The notes under the pieces were generated by a model. It made no database searches. It saw only the letters and a program-made list of their open reading frames with translations, and was not told where the DNA came from. Below are positions 53,701 to 62,035 of a stretch of 64,000 nt of DNA, piece by piece; the first letter of the stretch is position 1, and every line of letters begins with the position of its first letter. This DNA comes from Flavobacterium sp. (GTDB lineage Bacteria > Bacteroidota > Bacteroidia > Flavobacteriales > Flavobacteriaceae). The position numbers and the translations under genes were made by a program. The DNA lies in the NCBI RefSeq assembly GCF_039595935.1, contig NZ_JBCNKR010000006.1, positions 2,948,001-3,012,000 on the forward strand, given 5' to 3'.

Positions 53701-54945
53701 TTAAATTGATTTTGATATTTTTTCCATTATCGAATGGTCGCTGCCAAATTTGCATATAGCATCACAATTGGCTCTTAGTTCAGAAAACAGGATATACTTA
53801 ATATTCATTTTAGAGTTTTTTATAACAGGTCTATTGAGTTGAAGGACTAAATCCTTTTCCCGATTATTTGGAATTATAATATAAAAAACTTCCTGTCCGT
53901 TTGAAATAGTAAAATATAGGTCAGACAACCGTAGTATGCCCGAATAGATACTAGTGCTCTTTTCTACTTCAAAGGCTCCTATAATTTTGTTTGTGCCTTT
54001 TTCGAACCACAACACATCAATTAACTTGATGGTATTTTGAGTGTCCTTGTCAGTAGGCAGCTCAGGGAATTTTCCAAGTGAAATAAAGGAGAAATTCTGC
54101 CCATCAAACGATTTGCTTTTATCATTGCTTGCCGGAGTAACATCGAAACCCAATGAAACTCCAATTTTTAATAAATGGTACTGCATTTCACTATGCAGAT
54201 TTTCTTCTAGTTTTTCGTCAAGTATTTCTTTCTGACGTTTGTGTACGTTTTTTTCGAATCTTGCACGTTCTACTTCGCTTAAATATTCATCATTGCCTAT
54301 TAGCATTTTCTGAGTTCCAATTTCAAAACACAATCCAGCGATGGCACCCAAATCATTTGAGAGCTGAGATTTATGCAAACTGTTAGTTTCCATTAAAACT
54401 TCTCTTATTTTAAGATATTCTGTCCAGCTTCCCAATTTTTTTTTGTCTTTAAAAAGAAAATTAAAACCATTTAGAATAGCAGTGTTGAATGGTGGGAACC
54501 AGGTTGGGTGTATGAAATATAGAATACTGGCAACCGCTGGCCCTAAGCCTTTAATTTTTAATTCATCGAGTCTTATGATTTCTTTTACAACCTGTTCTTC
54601 AGACTTGGCATTGATACAATTTTCAAGAAACTGACCAAAAGCCAATTTATTGTTTTGATTTTCATAGATATCTGGAATGCGTAATTTGGGTTTCCAGTAA
54701 AACGGATGTGAAACTCCGGCAAAGACTTGTTTTTGTTCAGCAATGCAGCTCAGTACAAATTCTAGGCTGCTTTCTTTGAAATCATTAGGAAAGGTTTTGC
54801 TTTTAATATCCTCAATGACTTGCAGAACACCGCGTCTTATAGTGCGAAATGCCTTTAATCGTTGATCGTTATATATAAACCAGGTATTGTAGACACTTTC
54901 GTTATCAATTTTATACTGCAGAATAATTTGTCCTAGATTGGTCAT
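53701..54945 (-). CDS. PD-(D/E)XK nuclease-like protein with helix-hairpin-helix
   Basis: The 414-residue protein has an N-terminal helical part with a helix-hairpin-helix (LKIKGLGPAVASILYF, 129-144) and a C-terminal nuclease-like core: IDVLWFE with D310 and AFEVEKS with E326, then TSIYSGILRLSDL. This pattern occurs in solitary restriction-like proteins. It is out of place between copper genes, with no methylase. It starts about 30 bases after the CopA ATPase stop. Whether it is active is not clear. Confidence 0.6.
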   Translation of the reverse strand: MTNLGQIILQYKIDNESVYNTWFIYNDQRLKAFRTIRRGVLQVIEDIKSKTFPNDFKESSLEFVLSCIAEQKQVFAGVSHPFYWKPKLRIPDIYENQNNKLAFGQFLENCINAKSEEQVVKEIIRLDELKIKGLGPAVASILYFIHPTWFPPFNTAILNGFNFLFKDKKKLGSWTEYLKIREVLMETNSLHKSQLSNDLGAIAGLCFEIGTQKMLIGNDEYLSEVERARFEKNVHKRQKEILDEKLEENLHSEMQYHLLKIGVSLGFDVTPASNDKSKSFDGQNFSFISLGKFPELPTDKDTQNTIKLIDVLWFEKGTNKIIGAFEVEKSTSIYSGILRLSDLYFTISNGQEVFYIIIPNNREKDLVLQLNRPVIKNSKMNIKYILFSELRANCDAICKFGSDHSIMEKISKSI

Positions 54946-54974
54946 CTTTGTTTGTATAGTAAATTATTTATTCT

Positions 54975-57512
54975 TTAGAGTTTTAAACTTCTTAATCGCA
55001 ATGCATTGACAATAACAGATACAGAACTAAAGCTCATTGCCAGGGCAGCAATCATAGGAGAAAGTAATATTCCGAAAAACGGATATAAAACTCCAGCTGC
55101 AACAGGAACCCCTAATACGTTGTATATAAAAGCAAAGAAGAGATTTTGTTTTATATTGCTCATTACAGCATGGCTCAGGTTTTTAGCTTTTACAATTCCT
55201 TGCAAATCTCCTTTTACCAATGTAATCTTGGCACTTTCTATTGCAACATCTGTTCCTGTTCCCATCGCAATTCCGATATCCGATTGTGCCAAAGCCGGCG
55301 CATCATTTATACCGTCACCCGCCATAGCAACAATTTTTCCTTCAGCTTGTAATTTCTCGATTACTTTTAATTTATCCTCTGGTAAACAGCCTGCTTGAAA
55401 AGAAGTCAAATGCAATTCGTCGGCAACAGCCTTGGCAGTATTTATATTATCTCCCGTAAGCATGATTACTTCAACTCCTTGACGCATTAATTCTTTTATA
55501 GCAGCAGCACTGGTTTCTTTTATGGCATCGGTTATCGTTACAAATCCCACCACGTTTTTATCTACAGCGATGTAAGAAACCGTCTTTCCTAATTTTTGCT
55601 CGGCAATAATTTTCTCTTCTATGACAGCAGAAACAATTGCCCCTGCTTGCTCCATTAATTTTTTATTGCCTAATGCCGTCTTCTTACCAATAGCAGTTCC
55701 AATCACTCCTTTACCTGCGATGTTTTCAAAATCATTGACTTTTGTCAAAGAGACATTTTTCGCTTTTGCAAATTTCACTACGGCCTGTGCCAAAGGGTGT
55801 TCGCTATATTGATTTAAAGAAGCAATAAATTGTAACAGTTCCTCTTCTGAATACTCGAAAGCAACAATTTTCTCTACAGAAGGTTTTCCTTCGGTAATTG
55901 TCCCCGTTTTATCAGTAATCAGAACATTTACTTTGTTCATATTTTCTAAGGCTTCGGCATTTTTTATGAGAATTCCCGATTGTGCTCCTTTACCAACCCC
56001 TACCATTACAGACATCGGTGTTGCTAAACCCAGTGCACATGGACAAGCAATTATCAATACGGCAATGGCGTTGATAAATCCGTAAACCATTGCCGGTTCC
56101 GGGCCAAATTTTGCCCAAATGAAAAAAGTAAGAACAGAGATAACAACAACAATCGGCACAAAATATTTGGCGATACTATCTGCTAGTTTCTGTATTGGTG
56201 CTCTGGAACGGCTTGCATTATTGACCATTTGTATAATTTGCGAAAGCAAAGTTTCCGAACCTACTTTTTCGGCAATCATAACAAATGATCTGTTTCCATT
56301 GATGGTTCCTGATGATACCGCATCTCCCATTTTTTTATCCACAGGAATTGGTTCGCCGGTAATCATCGATTCGTCTATTGTGCTTTCACCATCGGTTATC
56401 TTCCCATCCACAGGAATTTTGTCTCCGGGTTTTACCCGTAATAAATCACCTTTTTTGATATCATGGATTGAGATTATTTTATCGACTCCTTCAAGAACCA
56501 AAGTAGCTTCGGTAGGTGCTAATTTCAATAATTCTTTTATGGCACCACTGGTTTGACTGTGCGCTCTTGCTTCAAGCAATTGTCCTAGTAATACCAGTGT
56601 AAGAATTACCGTTGCCGCTTCAAAATAAAGATGAATTGTTCCGTGTTCCGATTTAAACTCCTCCGGAAATACATCCGGAAAAAACATTCCAACAATACTA
56701 AACAAAAATGCTACCCCAGTACCAATTGCGATAAGGGTAAACATATTTAAATTCCAAGTTACAATTGATTTCCATCCGCGAACGAAAAACATCCAACCGG
56801 CATAAAACATCACGGGGAGTGAGAAAATCAGCTGAACCCAATTCCATTTTTGAACGTCCATTATTTTCAATAATGGATTGTCATGCATCATCTCTATCAT
56901 AGCAATAAAAAAGATAGGCACCGTAAAGAGTATTGCTATTTTCATTTTTTGCAGCAACTCCTTATATACTTTGTTCTCCTCTGTATCCGTTGGCTCCATA
57001 GGCACTAAGTCCATTCCACAAATTGGGCATGAACCAGGCGCATTGGTAATAACTTCCGAATGCATCGGACAGGTATATTGCTGTACTTGAATAGCTGCTG
57101 GCTCTTGTATCAAATCCATTCCGCACACAGGACAATCTCCGGCTTTATCATACATTTTATCACCTTCACAATGCATTGGGCAATAGTATTTTCCACCGGC
57201 ATGATTATGAGGTACCGCTATTTTTTTATGATCCTTGTTGTGTTGATGATCATTAGCAGTACTACAGCATGATTTCTCAGCTGTTTTTTCGTGGGAATGA
57301 GTAGCATGAGTCATTTCAATGGTGTACTTTCCAACGGCAGTTAATGCGGCTTGAAGTTCTTCGGTGGCAATATGTTTTTCCATCGTAATGGTTGCCATCG
57401 GTGGATCTAATGTGACATTTGCCTTTATTCCTTCGACTGCATTTAATGTTTTTTCTACTTTGGTGCGGCATCCATCGCAAGTCATTCCTGATATTGTATA
57501 GGTATGTGTCAT
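54975..57512 (-). CDS. copA: Copper-exporting P-type ATPase
   Basis: This P1B-type ATPase (845 residues) has an N-terminal HMA domain with GMTCDGCRTK (10-19), a His-rich linker (about 69-105), and two CPMH...CP-x-CGM modules (109-133 and 146-168). Catalytic marks are TGE (phosphatase loop), CPC in IACPCALGLATP, the DKTGT phosphorylation site, SEHPLAQAVV and GDGINDAPAL. The final helices MSNIKQNLFFAFIYN and PMIAALAMSFSSVSVI place it in the Cu(I) group. It probably exports Cu+ from the cytoplasm to the periplasm. Confidence 0.95.
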   Translation of the reverse strand: MTHTYTISGMTCDGCRTKVEKTLNAVEGIKANVTLDPPMATITMEKHIATEELQAALTAVGKYTIEMTHATHSHEKTAEKSCCSTANDHQHNKDHKKIAVPHNHAGGKYYCPMHCEGDKMYDKAGDCPVCGMDLIQEPAAIQVQQYTCPMHSEVITNAPGSCPICGMDLVPMEPTDTEENKVYKELLQKMKIAILFTVPIFFIAMIEMMHDNPLLKIMDVQKWNWVQLIFSLPVMFYAGWMFFVRGWKSIVTWNLNMFTLIAIGTGVAFLFSIVGMFFPDVFPEEFKSEHGTIHLYFEAATVILTLVLLGQLLEARAHSQTSGAIKELLKLAPTEATLVLEGVDKIISIHDIKKGDLLRVKPGDKIPVDGKITDGESTIDESMITGEPIPVDKKMGDAVSSGTINGNRSFVMIAEKVGSETLLSQIIQMVNNASRSRAPIQKLADSIAKYFVPIVVVISVLTFFIWAKFGPEPAMVYGFINAIAVLIIACPCALGLATPMSVMVGVGKGAQSGILIKNAEALENMNKVNVLITDKTGTITEGKPSVEKIVAFEYSEEELLQFIASLNQYSEHPLAQAVVKFAKAKNVSLTKVNDFENIAGKGVIGTAIGKKTALGNKKLMEQAGAIVSAVIEEKIIAEQKLGKTVSYIAVDKNVVGFVTITDAIKETSAAAIKELMRQGVEVIMLTGDNINTAKAVADELHLTSFQAGCLPEDKLKVIEKLQAEGKIVAMAGDGINDAPALAQSDIGIAMGTGTDVAIESAKITLVKGDLQGIVKAKNLSHAVMSNIKQNLFFAFIYNVLGVPVAAGVLYPFFGILLSPMIAALAMSFSSVSVIVNALRLRSLKL

Positions 57513-57690
57513 AAGGTTGTTTTTTTAGATACGATGTGTTATTTGTTTAGTATATAGAAAGTTAGTGTTTTTTTTTGAAGCTAATATGTATTTTAAACTT
57601 GTTTCAAATGGCTTGTTTCTCATCAGCTGTTTCAACCAATTGTTTAACACTAAAAAATAATTACAAACCGTCTTCAATCTTAGATTCTGA

Positions 57691-58230
57691 TTATTTAATT
57701 GTTTCTTTCACCTCACCACATTTAAGCATTTTTTCTCCAAAGTAAGGGTTACGCACTTCTTTGGTAGTACTAATCCATACTGCCCCTTTATTATCAAAAG
57801 CCATTGGACAATAGTGCACATACAGCTCAGCGTCAGCCATTCCTGCTTTCTTCAGCAAGCCAACCATTTCATTACTTAGTTGAGAATAAGCTATTCGCTG
57901 CTTTTCAATATCCGGAGCTGAAACGATTGCCCCAGCACTTGTAACAAGATTACTGTTGGCGCTGATTTTTTGCGCTCCCGCCTCAATCGCATTAGCTGCC
58001 AGTTTTGCCTCTGCGATATTACCTTGAGTAAGGGCAACTGTTAAATGAGTATACTGGCTGTAAATTGCGTTTAAAAGATCATCATTTATCTTTACTTCGG
58101 ATTCCTTAGTAATTGCGACTGACGTTTTCTTATTCTGTGGAATCTCTTTCTTTTTGTTTTCATTATTACCACAGGCAATAAGCAACAAGATTGATAATAT
58201 GGAGATTCCTGATTTGATTAATTCTTTCAT
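57691..58230 (-). CDS. DUF3347-family lipoprotein
   Basis: The protein has 179 residues with a lipobox (ILLLIAC). The domain (about 45-165) has NDDLLNAIYSQYTHLTVALTQGN and the metal-type end YVHYCPMAFDNKGAVWIS...NPYFGEKMLKCGEV. This family is a frequent partner or C-terminal part of CusB-like adaptors and is thought to bind copper in the periplasm. It comes 18 bases after the adaptor gene. Confidence 0.82.
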   Translation of the reverse strand: MKELIKSGISILSILLLIACGNNENKKKEIPQNKKTSVAITKESEVKINDDLLNAIYSQYTHLTVALTQGNIAEAKLAANAIEAGAQKISANSNLVTSAGAIVSAPDIEKQRIAYSQLSNEMVGLLKKAGMADAELYVHYCPMAFDNKGAVWISTTKEVRNPYFGEKMLKCGEVKETIK

Positions 58231-58248
58231 TATTTGCTTGATTAATTA

Positions 58249-59463
58249 TTACATTTTCATTCCTGACATTGGGTTTTTGCCTTTTTTTAATATAAATTCA
58301 CTGTACAAGAGATAGGCGCCAGTTGCAACCACAATATCACCTTTTGTTAAGCCACTGGTAATTTCGACTTCATCGAAGGTTTCAGAACCAATAGCCACCA
58401 TTCTAGGCTGATATTTGCCTTTTTCAATTTCAATCCACACATGTGTACCGCTGCCGTCTCTTATTACGGCATCTACAGGTATGGTTAATTTCATTTTTTG
58501 TTCTGATGAAGGCAGTAAAACAATTGCCTGTTGACCTGCCTGCCATTGCTTGTTTGGATTGGCAATAGCACCTCGCAGCTGTATGAGCTGTTTGCTTGTC
58601 TGCAGGGCAGGATTTATAAAATCTACTGTCATTGTTTGGGGCTGATCTTCATAACCCGAGACTATAACTTTTACTTTTTGGCCTATTTTAACTTTACCAG
58701 CATCTGCGGGATAGACATCAGCTTCGACCCATAAACGGGTATAATCTTCCAGTTTCATAATAGAGCCTCCTTCTGCTACATATTGGCCTTCTGTTATGGA
58801 AAGTTCTGCAACTATTCCTGAATCCGGGGCATAATAAACAACATAAGGAGAAGCTTTTTGTTTTTTTAATAATTCATTAAGCTGTGCTTCAGATTGTCCA
58901 TATAATAATAGTTTTTGTTTTGCAGCATTTTTTATTTGGGCAAATCGTTTATCCTCAGTAAAGCTTGCAGCCTGCGCCGTAGCTAGAAGGTACTCCTGCT
59001 GCAGGGCTGAAAGCTGCTCTGAATATATTTTGTACAAAGGCTGGCCTTTTCGAACGGGAACACCAGTTTCTTTTACATACAACTCTTCAATCCTTCCTGC
59101 CACACGACTTGAAATGTAAATAGTTTGCTCAGGGTCAGTAACCAAACGTCCGTTAAGATGAGAAGAATTTGAAAATTCATTTTCCCCAGCAGTTATTGTA
59201 GTCAGATTAGCTAGTGCCTGCTGGCTGGGTCCCAAGGTTAGAAAGTCCTGTGCGTTGTTTTTTTCGAAAGGCACTAAATCCATTCCACAGATCGGGCATG
59301 AGCCGGGGCCATCTTTTACAATTTGCGGATGCATGGGGCAGGTATAGGTTTGAGCTTTTTCCTGACTGGTTTTTTTTTCTTCTTTTTGGGCACATGCTGT
59401 AAATAGAAGTGGAAAAACCATTGCAATGAGCAAAATAGTACGAATTATTAGTTTATTGTTCAT
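58249..59463 (-). CDS. CusB-like efflux adaptor, second in tandem
   Basis: This 404-residue periplasmic adaptor for an RND pump has a lipobox (LLFTACA), a CPMHPQ...CPICGM module (about 41-62), a barrel-sandwich part with SSRVAGRIEELYVKETG, and membrane-proximal domains ending VVATGAYLLYSEFILKKG. It belongs to the same operon as the other adaptor (gap of 3 bases). Two adaptors in a row suggest a hetero-adaptor pump or a duplication. Confidence 0.85.
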   Translation of the reverse strand: MNNKLIIRTILLIAMVFPLLFTACAQKEEKKTSQEKAQTYTCPMHPQIVKDGPGSCPICGMDLVPFEKNNAQDFLTLGPSQQALANLTTITAGENEFSNSSHLNGRLVTDPEQTIYISSRVAGRIEELYVKETGVPVRKGQPLYKIYSEQLSALQQEYLLATAQAASFTEDKRFAQIKNAAKQKLLLYGQSEAQLNELLKKQKASPYVVYYAPDSGIVAELSITEGQYVAEGGSIMKLEDYTRLWVEADVYPADAGKVKIGQKVKVIVSGYEDQPQTMTVDFINPALQTSKQLIQLRGAIANPNKQWQAGQQAIVLLPSSEQKMKLTIPVDAVIRDGSGTHVWIEIEKGKYQPRMVAIGSETFDEVEITSGLTKGDIVVATGAYLLYSEFILKKGKNPMSGMKM

Positions 59464-59466
59464 GGC

Positions 59467-60807
59467 TTAATTTTTTAATTTATTTTCTGAAGCTGTCTTG
59501 ATAAAACTCTCACTGTCTATCATATAAGCCGCATTACTGGCGATATTCCAATTATTGATGTCTTGGTCTATTAGCACCATTCCATCACCATTATTTTTCG
59601 TTTTAACTTCTCTGGGAACAAACACGTCCTGCTCTTTTTTGAAAACGATGGATTTATTTCCTAAATTAAGAACGGCGCTTTGTGGAAGCCACCAGCCTTT
59701 ACTGACAATAGGAATGGCTGCAGTTACTAATTTTCCGGTCTGAAATTTATTATCCTGCAAATAAATTCGGGCTATGGTAAAGTTGCTTCCCTCTTTAAAG
59801 ACGGGTTGAATGAGTCCGATAGTACCAGTATACACGGTTTGCTTATCTGAGGGTTCATAAAACACCAACTTTTGTCCTTTTTTAATCTGGGATGATACCG
59901 ATGGATCAAAAGCAAACTCAGCGATAAGGTTTTTGTTGGTATATATTGTAAAAAGAGATTGTCCTGCACCAACATATTGTCCTTCTCTTAGCATAATAGC
60001 AGAGGAAGCAGGGGCAGATGCGCTGCTATTTGATGCTGCACTGCTACTTGAACCCATTGCGCCCATACCATCATCTGACGGTGCGCTTTGAGGCGAAGCC
60101 GCAGGAGCTGTTGCAGAAGCATTTGCCGCTCCCGTGTTGTCTAAGATGTACCCGGTGGCATTACTGTAAACAGGAATGCGATAGGAGATTTTACCTGTTT
60201 TTAATACCTGTTGAATTTGCCCCTGTTGCATACCCAGCAGAGAGAGTCTGTCTTTTGCTTTTTGAAGCATCGGATTGTTTGGGTCAGATTGATAAATAAA
60301 TAACAACTCTCTTTGCGCGGCAGCCAGATCAGGGGAATAGATTTCCATGATTAACTGTCCTTTTTTTACGGGCTGATAATTGTACTTAATCAGCAGACGC
60401 TCAATCCTTCCGCTTACCCTGCTGGAGATACTGGTCTGCTCGCGGGTATCGTAGGTAATAATTCCCTGTACCTGCATAGAGAATATTTTAGTACCCTCGT
60501 CAGGTTTTATGACAGATATGTTTGAAACAACTTGTTCGTTAACTGGTTTTAAAAGGTGTTTCAGGCTGCTGTCTATAGCTGTTTCCGTTCCAGGAGTGTG
60601 TCTTGCAACCAATTCCATCCCGCATATTGGGCAGCTGCCGGGCTTATCCTGAATAACTTCGGGATGCATTGGACAAGTATATTCCTGATTTGTACTATGC
60701 TGATGTGCGGGCTTACTGTTATGCTCTGTTTTCTTGTTACAGGCTGTCAATACTAATATCGAAACGAATAACAATCCGACTAACTTAGCGATAGAGTTCT
60801 TTTTCAT
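59467..60807 (-). CDS. CusB-like efflux adaptor, first in tandem
   Basis: This adaptor (446 residues) has a lipobox (LVLTAC), a CPMHPE...CPICGM module (about 45-66) and SSRVSGRIERLLIKYNY. A low-complexity insert rich in Ala, Ser and Pro (about 226-271) interrupts the adaptor fold between YILDNTG and LREGQYVGAG. I use the ATG at 60807, which overlaps the end of the cusC gene by 23 bases; an in-frame TTG at 60816 is also possible. Confidence 0.85.
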   Translation of the reverse strand: MKKNSIAKLVGLLFVSILVLTACNKKTEHNSKPAHQHSTNQEYTCPMHPEVIQDKPGSCPICGMELVARHTPGTETAIDSSLKHLLKPVNEQVVSNISVIKPDEGTKIFSMQVQGIITYDTREQTSISSRVSGRIERLLIKYNYQPVKKGQLIMEIYSPDLAAAQRELLFIYQSDPNNPMLQKAKDRLSLLGMQQGQIQQVLKTGKISYRIPVYSNATGYILDNTGAANASATAPAASPQSAPSDDGMGAMGSSSSAASNSSASAPASSAIMLREGQYVGAGQSLFTIYTNKNLIAEFAFDPSVSSQIKKGQKLVFYEPSDKQTVYTGTIGLIQPVFKEGSNFTIARIYLQDNKFQTGKLVTAAIPIVSKGWWLPQSAVLNLGNKSIVFKKEQDVFVPREVKTKNNGDGMVLIDQDINNWNIASNAAYMIDSESFIKTASENKLKN

Positions 60808-62035
60808 AATCGACAATCATTTGATATAGTTTTAATTTTTCATCTAATAAGTTATTCTGCAGCATATTTAAAGCTTCCCAGGAGTCAATTACTACAGGAA
60901 TCTGCAGTTTGTTTTCCTGATAGTTCAGAAAGTTTACATCCAGCGATTTTTGCATTGAAGGGATTATTTTTGTTTCGAGTCCCTGGATTCTTTTTTGCAT
61001 GGTCAGTATTTCATATTGCATACCATATAACATACCCTGGGTTTCCTGCAGCATGGCGGATTTCTCTTTCTCCATTGCCTGTACATTATATTGCATTGCT
61101 TTAACATCTGATTTATACATTTTTGATGACCATGGAGCAATAGGAATAGACATCATTGCCATTACCGAATAGGCTTTGGGCATCATTTTATCGAAAGAAT
61201 TCATGTGGTCAAACTGGATTTTAAAAGAGGGATTTTTCTCCGCTTTCATCGCCTGAATACTGAGCTGCATCGATTCAATTCCCGCATCCATCTTTTTAAT
61301 ATCTCCCCGCACAGCAGCAAGACTTGTGGTGTCGTGCAAAGCAGGGTTGAAGACAGGAATAATACTTGTGTCGATTGAAAAATCAGCATTGCCAGGCTGG
61401 TTCATCAAGCTGTTGAGCCATGCTCTTGCTTTTGCGATTTCACCTTCCTGCATGCGGATCATATTTTTGTTCTCTTCAATCCTTGCGTCAATCTTGTATA
61501 CATTACCCAATTGCGACTGATTGTAAGGATAGCGTACTTCCTCAATCTTTTTCATGGTCAACATTATCTTTTCGTTCTGATCCAAAACTTTCATTCGCTC
61601 TTCGGCTACCATCCAGCTGTAGTAGAGCTGTTTGGCCTGCGCTTTATAGTCGTTAAGGGTAACGGTCCGCGTAGCGTTCTCAATATTTCCTTGGGACTGG
61701 ATAAATTTTTTCTTCTTGTTTAGCTTTCCTATATTGGGGATATCTTGTTCAACTCTGAACATTAAAGATCCTTTGTCGCGGTCATCCATAACTTCCTGAA
61801 AAGGATAGGGTGTCATAAATGTCCCAACACCCACCATTGGTGCCATCCATGCCGTTGCGGCATCAGCACTATATTTGTACCCTTCAGCCTTTAGGCTATA
61901 GCTTTGCAGGAGCACGTTTTTTTTATCAATCCTGTGAAGGATTGTATCAAGAGACAAGACCTGTTGGGTCTGGCTCAATAGCTGTAATGGCAGTAAAAGC
62001 AATAGTACTGCCAGTATTTTAATGTTTGACATCAT
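60785..62035 (-). CDS. CusC/TolC-type outer-membrane channel
   Basis: The product of about 416 residues is the outer-membrane exit tube of the copper pump: signal peptide (MMSNIKILAVLLLLLPLQLLSQ), two long helical hairpins with repeated heptads (DYKAQAKQLYYSWMVAEERMKVLDQ..., KRIQGLETKIIPSMQKSLDVNFLNYQE) and an outer-membrane strand segment. Methionine is frequent, fitting soft metal export. The start lies inside the end of cusA (16-base overlap), so both are translationally coupled. Confidence 0.82.
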   Translation of the reverse strand: MMSNIKILAVLLLLLPLQLLSQTQQVLSLDTILHRIDKKNVLLQSYSLKAEGYKYSADAATAWMAPMVGVGTFMTPYPFQEVMDDRDKGSLMFRVEQDIPNIGKLNKKKKFIQSQGNIENATRTVTLNDYKAQAKQLYYSWMVAEERMKVLDQNEKIMLTMKKIEEVRYPYNQSQLGNVYKIDARIEENKNMIRMQEGEIAKARAWLNSLMNQPGNADFSIDTSIIPVFNPALHDTTSLAAVRGDIKKMDAGIESMQLSIQAMKAEKNPSFKIQFDHMNSFDKMMPKAYSVMAMMSIPIAPWSSKMYKSDVKAMQYNVQAMEKEKSAMLQETQGMLYGMQYEILTMQKRIQGLETKIIPSMQKSLDVNFLNYQENKLQIPVVIDSWEALNMLQNNLLDEKLKLYQMIVDYEKELYR

